Source of the DNA: an uncultured Anaerovibrio sp.
GTDB lineage: Bacteria > Bacillota > Negativicutes > Selenomonadales > Selenomonadaceae
DNA length: 6,046 bases
Direction of reading: 5' to 3'
NCBI GenBank assembly: GCA_900768695.1
Contig: CAAGDY010000141.1
Location: forward strand, 1-6,046
Both the position numbers and the translations under genes were made by a program. The notes below the pieces were generated by a model. It worked only from the letters and a program-made list of their open reading frames with translations, had not been told where the DNA came from and did no database searches. Below, one piece after another: positions 1 to 5,861 of the stretch (positions are counted from its first letter, which is position 1; every line of letters begins with the position of its first letter).

Positions 1-750
1 GGCATACACCCCCACCGGCACCTGGCAGCCTCCCTCCACCGTGGCGAGAAAGCCCCGCTCCGCCGCCGTGCAGGCACGGGTAACATCATCATCCAGAAAG
101 GCCAGGAGGCTTCTGGTTTCCTCATCATCCTCCCGGCACTCAATGGCCAAAGCCCCCTGCCCTACCGCCGGCAGACACAGGGACTTGGGCAGAACCTGGC
201 GGATGCGCCCGCCGAAGCCCAGCCGCTTCAGCCCGGCACAGGCCAGGATAATACCGTCAAAATGCTCCTCCTCCAGCTTGCGAAGCCTGGTGTTCACGTT
301 ACCCCGCAAATCCGTTATCTGCAAATCAGGCCGGGCATGAAGAAGCTGCGCCCGGCGCCGGAGGCTTGATGTGCCTACCTTCGCTCCCTCCGGCAGGGCC
401 TCAAAGCTCTCATATCGATCGCTCACAAGGGCATCCCCCGCATCGGCCCTCTTCGTAACAGCCGTAATCACCAGCCCTTCCGGCACTGCCACCGGCATAT
501 CCTTCAGGCTGTGTACCGCAATATCAATCTCCCCGGCCAGCATGGCATTCTCCAGCTCCTTGGTAAAAAGCCCCTTGCCGCCGATTTTCGCCAGGGGCGC
601 ATTGAGGATTTTATCACCCTTGGTAGTCATGAGCCGCTTCTCTATCTCCAGGTCAGGATACCTTTTCTCCAGCTCCCCGATAACAAAATCTGCCTGCCAC
701 AAGGCCAGCTGGCTGCTTCTGGTTCCTACCACCAGCCTCTTTTTACTCAT
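1..750 (-). CDS. hemC: Hydroxymethylbilane synthase (porphobilinogen deaminase), C-terminus cut by window edge
   Basis: HemC joins four porphobilinogen molecules into hydroxymethylbilane in the cytosol, using a covalently bound dipyrromethane cofactor. The visible 250 codons start at the ATG at 748-750 and stay open to base 1; the family is usually about 310 residues, so roughly 55-60 are missing. Family motifs appear in order: VGTRSSQLAL (8-17), GGKGLFTKELE (57-67), HSLKDMP (80-86) with the catalytic Asp84, SSLRRRAQL, DLRGNVNTRLRKL, and EGGCQVPVG with the cofactor-attachment cysteine at residue 242. Asp84 and Cys242 have the same numbers as in E. coli HemC. The start overlaps the end of hemA by 8 nt (ATGAGTAA), with a GAGG Shine-Dalgarno 9 nt upstream inside hemA, so it is translated as part of the same operon. 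By family habit the next gene, outside the window, would be cobA/hemD; this is not seen. Confidence 0.97.
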   Translation of the reverse strand, partial: MSKKRLVVGTRSSQLALWQADFVIGELEKRYPDLEIEKRLMTTKGDKILNAPLAKIGGKGLFTKELENAMLAGEIDIAVHSLKDMPVAVPEGLVITAVTKRADAGDALVSDRYESFEALPEGAKVGTSSLRRRAQLLHARPDLQITDLRGNVNTRLRKLEEEHFDGIILACAGLKRLGFGGRIRQVLPKSLCLPAVGQGALAIECREDDEETRSLLAFLDDDVTRACTAAERGFLATVEGGCQVPVGVYA

Positions 751-2062
751 CGGCATCAACCTCATTTCCCATTTCGCCAATATCATCAAGCTGGAACAGG
801 CTCTGCATAGCTCCCTTCAGCTCCTGCTCCTGTGCGGTTCCCACCGCATCATGGACACTGCTCATAGGCTCCCTGAGCAGCTTTCTCACCAGCATCTTCG
901 TCATGTTTTCCACCACGCGGATATCATCGTCAGACAGATTCCGCAGCTTCCTCAGAGCCCTTTTCAGCTCCATTCTCCTGATTTGCTCCGCCTTTTCCGA
1001 CAGGCGGCTCATCACCGGCTGCATGGAAAGGTACTGATACCTGTCCAAAAGCGCCGCCGTTTCCTCGCAGACTATTTTCTCTGCCGCCTCGGCCTCCTGC
1101 TGGCGGTGCTGCAGGTTGTCATCCACCACCGACTCCAGATCATCTATATTAAAGAGGCTGATGCCCGGCAAATCACCTACCGCCGGATCCACATCACGAG
1201 GCACGGCAATATCAATCAGCACCAGCTTCCGCTCCGCCCTGCGCCTCTCCATGGCCTTGACCATCTCCCGTGGGCTGATGACGTAGTGGGGCGCACCCGT
1301 AGACGTAATTATGATATCCATATCCCCCATCAGCTCATACACCTGGGTCCAGGGCACGGCCTGCCCCAGAAAACGGGCCGCCAACGCCTCCGCCCGCTCA
1401 ATGTGATGGTTGGCCACAAACAGCTTCGGCACCCCCTGGCTCAAAAGATGGGTGGCCGTCAGCTCCGCCATTTTCCCTGCGCCAAAAAGCAGCACCTGGC
1501 AGCCATCCAGCTGCCCCAGTGTCTTTCTGGCCAGCTCCACCGCAGCATAGCTGACAGAAACTGCGCTGTAGGCAATCCGCGTTTCCGTCCGCACCCTTTT
1601 GCCCACAGCAATAGCCCTGTGAAACAGCAGGTTCAGCATAGTATCCGTACCGCCATTTTCCAGGGCAACCGCATAGGCATGCTTCACCTGGCTAAGTATC
1701 TGCCCCTCGCCTATCACCAGCGAATCAAGGCTGGCAGACACCCGCAAAAGGTGCCGCACGCAATCCCTGCCCCAGTAGGTATAGGTGTAGGAGGACAAAA
1801 ATTCCTCATCCAGCAGCACCCCTGTCAGCCAGTGCCATACCTTCACCACAGGCATCAAATCACCTGCCTCCTCCACCACGGCATAAACCTCGCTGCGGTT
1901 GCAGGTGGAAAGCACCACCGCCTCCTTCAGTCCTGACACATCCTCCAGATTCGCCAGCACCATCATTATTTTTTCCTGCAGGACACTAAACCTTTCCCGA
2001 ATCTCCACCGGTGCCGTCCGATGATTCAGCCCCAGCACCACTAATCTCTCTTCTGACTTCAT
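743..2062 (-). CDS. hemA: Glutamyl-tRNA reductase
   Basis: HemA reduces glutamyl-tRNA(Glu) with NADPH to glutamate-1-semialdehyde, the first committed step of C5-pathway tetrapyrrole synthesis. The 439 residues are near the usual bacterial length. The N-terminal catalytic domain shows LGLNHRTAPVEIRERF (10-25) and LSTCNRSEVY, with the thioester-forming Cys54 and a conserved histidine near 104, followed by SLVIGEGQILSQVK. The NADPH-binding domain has LLFGAGKMAEL near residues 190-200. The C-terminal third is the long helical dimerisation domain. The ATG at 2062 is fixed by the conserved N-terminus, which begins only six residues in. It therefore truly overlaps the upstream dehydrogenase gene, by 77 nt in the +1 frame. 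The Shine-Dalgarno is weak (GGAACAGGCGAAAG before ATG), which suits translational coupling. The stop overlaps the hemC start. Confidence 0.97.
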   Translation of the reverse strand: MKSEERLVVLGLNHRTAPVEIRERFSVLQEKIMMVLANLEDVSGLKEAVVLSTCNRSEVYAVVEEAGDLMPVVKVWHWLTGVLLDEEFLSSYTYTYWGRDCVRHLLRVSASLDSLVIGEGQILSQVKHAYAVALENGGTDTMLNLLFHRAIAVGKRVRTETRIAYSAVSVSYAAVELARKTLGQLDGCQVLLFGAGKMAELTATHLLSQGVPKLFVANHHIERAEALAARFLGQAVPWTQVYELMGDMDIIITSTGAPHYVISPREMVKAMERRRAERKLVLIDIAVPRDVDPAVGDLPGISLFNIDDLESVVDDNLQHRQQEAEAAEKIVCEETAALLDRYQYLSMQPVMSRLSEKAEQIRRMELKRALRKLRNLSDDDIRVVENMTKMLVRKLLREPMSSVHDAVGTAQEQELKGAMQSLFQLDDIGEMGNEVDADE

Positions 2063-2663
2063 CTTTCGCCTGTTCCAATCTACGCTGCAAAATTAACTCT
2101 ATAAGCTCCGGCCTCATAGCGCGCCGCCACAGCTCCTGCCGCTTCCGCGCACCATCCACAGTATGCTGAAGCTCCTGCCTCGCCTCGGCCAGCCATGCCG
2201 CAAATTCGCCAAAGCACTCATGGTAGCGTTCCTCCATATCCTGCCTGAGCAGCCTGGCAAAAGCGGGACTGTCACCGCCGGTACCCACGGTCAGCTCCAG
2301 ACTTCCCCGCCGTACAGCCGCCGGCACAAAAAAATCGCAGTCCTCCGGCTCCGTGGCGCTGTTTACCAGCGCACCTGCCGCCCTTGCATCGCGGCAGACC
2401 TCGCTATTCACCCCGGCATCATCCGTAGCCGCAAAGACCAGCCGAAAGGCGCCATACCGCCAGCGGAACTCTTCATACCGAATCTGCTGCCAGATAAGGC
2501 GGCCGCTTGCCATCAGCACCTCTATCTCCGGCACAATCTCCGGTGCCAGCACCACGACCATCGCCTTTTCCTCCACCAGCCTCTTTATCTTCCTGCAGGC
2601 CACATTGCCGCCTCCTACGACAGCCACTGCCTGCCCCTTCAGCCGTATACTGATTGGATACAT
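1986..2663 (-). CDS. sirC: Precorrin-2 dehydrogenase / sirohydrochlorin ferrochelatase-like (SirC, CysG N-terminal family)
   Basis: Proteins of this family oxidise precorrin-2 to sirohydrochlorin with NAD+, and some also insert iron to make siroheme. The 225-residue protein begins with the typical MYPISIRLKG followed by the nucleotide-binding VVGGGNVACRKIKRL (15-29), then FAATDD (77-82), CDFFVPAAVRRG (109-120) and TGGDSPAFARLLRQ. I chose the ATG at 2663 because the family starts there and a GAGGGAG Shine-Dalgarno lies just upstream; a GTG at 2675 would add four residues but lies in or before that site. The position equivalent to CysG Asp104 / Met8p Asp141, regarded as catalytic, is Thr104 here (NSATEPE instead of NVVDxPx). 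The Gly/Ser-rich tail of about 20 residues is encoded inside hemA. The fold assignment is firm; whether it is an active dehydrogenase, chelatase or both is uncertain. Confidence 0.9.
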   Translation of the reverse strand: MYPISIRLKGQAVAVVGGGNVACRKIKRLVEEKAMVVVLAPEIVPEIEVLMASGRLIWQQIRYEEFRWRYGAFRLVFAATDDAGVNSEVCRDARAAGALVNSATEPEDCDFFVPAAVRRGSLELTVGTGGDSPAFARLLRQDMEERYHECFGEFAAWLAEARQELQHTVDGARKRQELWRRAMRPELIELILQRRLEQAKDEVRREISGAGAESSDGTGGDSGKV

Positions 2664-2677
2664 TCTCTCCCTCACTC

Positions 2678-2730
2678 ATTATACAAATTCATCGCAAAAA
2701 GCGAATAACATTCACCTTTTCATTATATTA
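2678..2730 (-). promoter_or_regulatory. Possible promoter region of the sirC-hemA-hemC operon
   Basis: The short gap between the upstream terminator and sirC is AT-rich and holds two perfect TATAAT boxes on the minus strand, at 2678-2683 and 2722-2727. Neither has a convincing -35 at 16-18 nt. The box at 2678-2683 would start transcription about 8 nt before the sirC ATG and remove part of the Shine-Dalgarno. The box at 2722-2727 would give a leader of about 50 nt and is the more plausible, but its -35 would fall in the terminator T-tract. No riboswitch fits in this space. Confidence 0.35.
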
Positions 2731-2741
2731 CAAACGGCGGC

Positions 2742-2773
2742 AAAAAAAAAGACCATGATTCAGTATCACGGTC
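2742..2773 (-). terminator. Rho-independent terminator of the response regulator gene
   Basis: On the minus strand GACCGTGAT and ATCATGGTC form a 9-bp stem (one G-T wobble) around a 5-nt loop, ACTGA, followed directly by nine T residues. It lies 14 nt after the response regulator stop codon and separates it from the tetrapyrrole operon. Confidence 0.93.
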
Positions 2774-2787
2774 CTTCTCACGAAAAA

Positions 2788-3459
2788 TTAATCCAACTCC
2801 ATCATATTGTGCTTCAGCACATAAATCAAGGCCTGGGTCCTATCGTTGACATTCAGCTTGCGGAAAATATTTGTCAAATGATTTTTGACGGTCTTTTCAC
2901 TGACAAACAGTGCCTGAGCGATATCCTGATTGCTGAAGCCCCTGGCAATGCAGGCCACCACATCCATCTCCCTGGACGTAAGGCGCTCACTGCGCCCCTC
3001 GCGCCAGAGGGTTCTGGCCCGTTCCTGCATATCATCGCTGGGCTTTATGTTGCCAAAAATGCGCTTCTGCAGCTCCGGCAGAATATAAAAGCCGCCCTCT
3101 GCCACCCTGTGAATAGCCTCCAGCAGCACATCCGGCTCCACGCCCTTCAAAAGGTAGCCATAGGCACCATTCCGCAAAAGCTCCAGCACATAGTTATCAT
3201 TATCATGGATAGTCAGCGCAATAATCTTGACACGGCATCTGGCCGCCGCAAGCTGCTTGCACACATCCATGCCGCTCAAGCCCGGCATATTCAAATCAAG
3301 AAGCAGGATGTCAGGCTGTAACACCAAAGTCCTAGCCAGGGTTTCCTGGCCATCCTCCGTTTCCCCCACAACCTCTATGTCATTCTCGAAGTCCAATACG
3401 CCCTTAATTCCCTGACGAAGCAATGCATGGTCATCTGCTATCAAAACTCTTATTGGCAT
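2788..3459 (-). CDS. NarL/DegU-type (LuxR-family) response regulator
   Basis: This is a cytoplasmic two-component response regulator of 223 residues, the normal length for the NarL/FixJ group. The receiver domain (about 1-120) has the acidic pair Asp9-Asp10 in IADDH, the phosphoacceptor Asp55 in LLLDLNMPG, Thr83 in IIALT and Lys105 in YLLKG, so it should be phosphorylatable. The C-terminal LuxR-type helix-turn-helix (about 158-220) reads LTSREMDVVACIARGFSNQDIA, then VSEKTVKNHLTNIFRKL. The ATG at 3459 is preceded by GGGGGA at 7-nt spacing. No sensor kinase gene is adjacent, so its partner lies elsewhere or was lost. It sits 74 nt downstream of the secretin gene on the same strand, with no terminator between them, so it may be co-transcribed as well as using its own promoter. 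Its targets cannot be told from sequence; control of the secretin unit is only a guess. Confidence 0.95.
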   Translation of the reverse strand: MPIRVLIADDHALLRQGIKGVLDFENDIEVVGETEDGQETLARTLVLQPDILLLDLNMPGLSGMDVCKQLAAARCRVKIIALTIHDNDNYVLELLRNGAYGYLLKGVEPDVLLEAIHRVAEGGFYILPELQKRIFGNIKPSDDMQERARTLWREGRSERLTSREMDVVACIARGFSNQDIAQALFVSEKTVKNHLTNIFRKLNVNDRTQALIYVLKHNMMELD

Positions 3460-3512
3460 ACCCTAATCCCCCAGTATATATCCTGACCGCTATCAAAATA
3501 CAGTGTGGGTAC

Positions 3513-3521
3513 ATTATACCA
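3513..3521 (-). promoter_or_regulatory. Extended -10 promoter of the response regulator gene
   Basis: The minus strand reads TGGTATAAT, a perfect TGnTATAAT extended -10 element. The -35 region falls at the very end of the secretin gene and is poor (TTTCAT-like), which is usual for extended -10 promoters. Transcription would start near 3506, giving a leader of about 46 nt before the ATG at 3459. Confidence 0.65.
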
Positions 3522-3533
3522 TACCTGCCCGAT

Positions 3534-4823
3534 TTATGAAACTATTTTAGCCTTTAATATGATAAAAATTTCAGAATTAGTCACGCTGGAGTGTACACTT
3601 TTAAATAAATTGCCCAGCACCGGCAAATCCCCCAGGAAGGGCACCTTGGACATGGATTTTATCTCCTCGGAGGAAATCAGGCCGCCGATAACCATGGTTT
3701 CCCCGTCCTTCAGGCGCACCATCGTATCAGCGGAACGCTTCTGGAAGCTGTAGGCGTTCATTTCCTCCACGTACTGGGGGGAGCTGACCTCCGTATGGAT
3801 TCTGGAGGTGATATAGCCATCGTCATTCACCATGGGCAGACAGCGGAGGATAATCCCTGCAGGACGGTACTCAATGGAGGTGGTAACGGTAGAATTGGTG
3901 GTGGAAACCGTCGGCACCGGCACCTCGCCGCCAATGTTTATAACAGCCTCCTGTCCCTGCATGGTGACAATATTCGGCCGCGACAGCACATCCGCCTTGC
4001 CGTGGCTCACCATGGCCTCGATGGCCGCCGAGAACTGCCACTCGTAGGGCCTGCCCTCCGGCCCCTTGCCAAAGCTGACAATCCCCCCGGCCGTGCCTGA
4101 CTTTTCAAACACCGGCCGGCTGACCTCGTCCCCGTCATAGTTGTACTGGGGCAGGGTTGTCCAGTCCCACTGAATCCCCAGCTTGCTGGCATCCTCCTTG
4201 CTTACTGACACCACCTTGGCCTCGATGGACACCTGCCTGGCAGGCACGTCCAGCCTCTGCACCAGCTCCCGCGCCCTTCCGGCTTCCTCCTCCGTGCCGT
4301 AGACCAGCAGGGAACCAGTGCTGACGTCCGCCTGCACCCTCTGCCTTTTCTTCTCCGCCTCCTTCCGGTCCCCAGGCTCATCCTTGCCGGTCTTTTCCTG
4401 ACCGGCCTCCCCCTTGCCATCCCCCTGCTCAAAATACATAGCCACCGCATTCTTTATATCCTGCAGGGGAGCGTATTTTACCGGCAGTACATGCACCCTG
4501 CCAAAGCCCTGCTGCAGGTTTCCCTTTCCTGCCACAATCCACGTACTGCCGTCCCTCGTCATGGCGAAGCCCCCTGCCCGGACAATCTGCCACAGCATTT
4601 CCTCCGGCTCCGCCTCATCCACCTTCAAGGAAATATTCCCTGTAACCGACCTGTCCAGAATAATATTTATATTGCCCATTCTGGCTATGGAGCGAAGCAG
4701 CTCCCCTATATCGCCATCCTGCACATTCAGCGACATGGCATCTGCCCTGCCCCCTGCCAGCCAGAGCAGGCAGGCCATGGCCCCCGGCAACAGCCTTTTC
4801 AGAATCTCCTTAGTCCTTCCCAT
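3534..4823 (-). CDS. Short PilQ/GspD-type outer-membrane secretin
   Basis: Secretins form the multimeric outer-membrane gate used by type IV pili, type II secretion and competence machines. The 429-residue protein has an N-terminal signal peptide (KEILKRLL, then a hydrophobic stretch to about 23, likely cleaved after ADA at 29). It has an N0/STN-type domain (about 31-100, LNVQDGDIGELLRSIARMGN), and an N1 domain starting at VHVLPVKYAPLQDIKNAV (110-127) with a charged Lys/Glu/Gly loop at about 132-162. The secretin core (about 195-428) includes VLSRPNIVTMQGQEAVINIG, GGEVPVPTV and the signature VPFLGDLPVLGNLFKS (394-409), and the protein ends in EIFIILKAKIV. It lacks the AMIN domains and extra N-domains of large PilQ or GspD proteins and is nearer HofQ in size. 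A GAGGGG Shine-Dalgarno lies 8 nt before the ATG at 4823. It follows the PilP/GspC-like gene by 39 nt. Pilus, competence or secretion roles cannot be separated from this window alone. Confidence 0.95.
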   Translation of the reverse strand: MGRTKEILKRLLPGAMACLLWLAGGRADAMSLNVQDGDIGELLRSIARMGNINIILDRSVTGNISLKVDEAEPEEMLWQIVRAGGFAMTRDGSTWIVAGKGNLQQGFGRVHVLPVKYAPLQDIKNAVAMYFEQGDGKGEAGQEKTGKDEPGDRKEAEKKRQRVQADVSTGSLLVYGTEEEAGRARELVQRLDVPARQVSIEAKVVSVSKEDASKLGIQWDWTTLPQYNYDGDEVSRPVFEKSGTAGGIVSFGKGPEGRPYEWQFSAAIEAMVSHGKADVLSRPNIVTMQGQEAVINIGGEVPVPTVSTTNSTVTTSIEYRPAGIILRCLPMVNDDGYITSRIHTEVSSPQYVEEMNAYSFQKRSADTMVRLKDGETMVIGGLISSEEIKSMSKVPFLGDLPVLGNLFKSVHSSVTNSEIFIILKAKIVS

Positions 4824-4862
4824 TATCCTGTCCCCTCATTTCCCTTTGCTTCTACACGTACA

Positions 4863-5588
4863 TTACGCCCCTATAGATACTCTTTCCCCTATCCGCAGAC
4901 TGCACCTCGCACCACCTGCCAGGACTACGGCTTCCTCCCGGCCTACGGCCTCCAGGCGACAGCCATCCACCGTTTCCCCGGCCAACAGCAGTCTGGTATC
5001 ACTGCCTATCAGCAAGAGAGCGCCCATCCCCTCCCCTGCGCGGATAATCCCCTGCAGCTGCAGGGTGCGCTCCTTACTACCGCCAATGCCATTTGCTCCG
5101 CCTGACCAAGCGCCATCCCCGGCCACCTGCCTGGCAGCACCTGCTGATGCCCTTCCTGCCGCCGTACTTTCTTCAAAAGCCTTTCCTCCGGACTCCGCCC
5201 TGCTGCCCCGCCTGCCGGGCGTCAGATAATGTCCCCCCTGAATCCCTGCTGCAGCCTGCTTATCCCTCATGGCTCTCTGCTGCTTTTCATCGGGATGCTC
5301 CGGAAGAAAGGGATTCCGCAGCCTTTCCACCGCCACAGCCTCACTGCTGCCACGAATCGGTTCCGCCGCCCTGCCCCGTATCTGTCCGCCGCCATTGATG
5401 GTTCCTGTAGACAGCGCGGTATTCCCCCGCCCATCTGCTATATCCTCCCACGCAAAAAGAGCCATAACGGCACAGACGGCCAGTGTCACAAACACTGCCG
5501 CCCGAAGCCGCCACGACTCCCTTAATTTCTGCAAAAAGGCCCGACCTGCCTGCCGGATTCTCTCCCCGTTCAGCTCTCCAAGCTCCAT
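4863..5588 (-). CDS. PilP/GspC-like inner-membrane partner of the secretin
   Basis: The 241-residue protein has the layout of PilP/GspC proteins, which sit in the inner membrane and contact the secretin N-domains from the periplasm. A basic amphipathic N-terminus (1-29) precedes one transmembrane segment (about 30-47, AAVFVTLAVCAVMALFAW). An RNPFLP motif at 91-96 recalls the (D/N)PF motif before the HR domain. A Gly/Ala/Ser/Arg-rich linker (about 110-172) leads to a small beta-rich C-terminal domain (175-241): LQLQGIIRAGEGMGALLLIG, an LLLAGETVDGCRLEAVG turn typical of the HR/PilP fold, and CSLRIGERV. I chose the ATG at 5588 because AGGGGGAG lies 7 nt upstream. The frame stays open to an ATG at 5657, but that start has no Shine-Dalgarno and would add a Cys-containing stretch that fits no known N-terminus. 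The call rests on layout, motif and position next to a secretin, since this family is weakly conserved. Confidence 0.75.
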   Translation of the reverse strand: MELGELNGERIRQAGRAFLQKLRESWRLRAAVFVTLAVCAVMALFAWEDIADGRGNTALSTGTINGGGQIRGRAAEPIRGSSEAVAVERLRNPFLPEHPDEKQQRAMRDKQAAAGIQGGHYLTPGRRGSRAESGGKAFEESTAAGRASAGAARQVAGDGAWSGGANGIGGSKERTLQLQGIIRAGEGMGALLLIGSDTRLLLAGETVDGCRLEAVGREEAVVLAGGARCSLRIGERVSIGA

Positions 5589-5595
5589 CACAATG

Positions 5596-5652
5596 CTCCC
5601 CCTCAGCTCTTGCCGCAGGCATGTATCACAAAGGGGAGGCACCCATGCCTGC
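5596..5652 (-). promoter_or_regulatory. Leader hairpin with loop complementary to the Shine-Dalgarno of the PilP/GspC-like gene
   Basis: On the minus strand GCAGGCATG (5644-5652) and CATGCCTGC (5615-5623) form a perfect 9-bp stem with a 20-nt loop. The loop contains CUCCCCUU (5631-5638), which can pair over 8 positions (one G-U) with the Shine-Dalgarno AGGGGGAG at 5596-5603. The two pairings together would form an H-type pseudoknot that hides the ribosome binding site. The complementarity is seen directly; a regulatory role is inference. Confidence 0.45.
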
Positions 5653-5690
5653 ATCATATAAAATTTTCAAGGAGCATCCCCTCATATCCG

Positions 5691-5779
5691 CAGCCACATC
5701 GCAACCTCAGCCACATAACCATATAGCTCCATCGCAATCTGCCACATAGCCGCATAACAGCACATCAATACAGCCGCGG
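5691..5779. repeat. Degenerate 16-17-nt direct repeats in the leader
   Basis: On the plus strand, copies related to CAGCCACAT begin near 5691, 5708, 5724, 5739, 5758 and 5771. The first two are identical over ten bases (CAGCCACAT plus a variable base), the others diverge, and spacings are 17, 16, 15, 19 and 13 nt. On the transcribed (minus) strand they read ATGTGGCTG. The array lies between the predicted transcription start and the first gene. It also keeps one minus-strand frame open for 50 codons (5682-5834), but that frame has no good ribosome binding site and its ATG lies in the -10 box. Confidence 0.5.
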
Positions 5780-5797
5780 ATAATCCACTATAGCGCA

Positions 5798-5822
5798 CAG
5801 GGTATTGGCACACAATTCCCTG
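5798..5822. promoter_or_regulatory. 25-nt dyad just downstream of the predicted transcription start
   Basis: CAGGG and CCCTG flank ATTG/CAAT arms: a 5-bp stem, a single mismatch, a 4-bp stem and a 5-nt centre. It starts about 4 nt after the predicted start of the secretin-unit transcript. It could be a repressor operator in DNA or a 5' protective hairpin in RNA. It is not a terminator, since no T-run follows. Confidence 0.5.
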
Positions 5823-5832
5823 ACTTGAACTC

Positions 5833-5861
5833 ATTATACTTCAAGCCTCGCAAGAACGCAA
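5833..5861 (-). promoter_or_regulatory. Promoter for the PilP/GspC-like and secretin genes
   Basis: A perfect TATAAT (5833-5838) lies 17 nt from TTGCGT (5856-5861), which keeps the TTG of the -35 consensus. Transcription would start near 5826 and leave a leader of about 240 nt before the ATG at 5588. AT-rich DNA directly upstream could act as an UP-like element. Confidence 0.65.

Noticed and set aside
371..1936. A 521-codon open frame on the plus strand opposite hemA and hemC
   Set aside because: It is antisense to two genes with clear conserved motifs and encodes a His/Leu/Pro-rich protein with no recognisable domain, as expected from GC-biased codon use on the other strand.
2664..2675. GTG at 2675 as start of the precorrin-2 dehydrogenase
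   Set aside because: The ATG at 2663 matches the usual family start and has GAGGGAG just upstream; the GTG start would place that site inside the coding region.
2353..3321. A 322-codon open frame on the plus strand across sirC, the terminator and the response regulator
   Set aside because: It crosses an intrinsic terminator and lies antisense to two recognised genes, with no domain or ribosome binding site supporting it.
3460..3533. A terminator between the secretin and the response regulator
   Set aside because: No stable GC-rich hairpin followed by a T-run is present on the minus strand there.
4414..5229. Long plus-strand frames opposite the secretin and PilP/GspC-like genes
   Set aside because: They are Pro/Ser/Arg-rich antisense shadows of convincing genes and show no family motif.
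5589..5657. N-terminal extension of the PilP/GspC-like protein to the ATG at 5657, with a CDTC motif
   Set aside because: There is no ribosome binding site at 5657 and an excellent one before 5588. The extension encodes the leader hairpin and would push the membrane segment unusually far in.
5589..5826. A known riboswitch (c-di-GMP, cobalamin or T-box) in the secretin-unit leader
   Set aside because: I could not match the conserved core of any of these classes; only the hairpin, repeats and dyad described above are visible.
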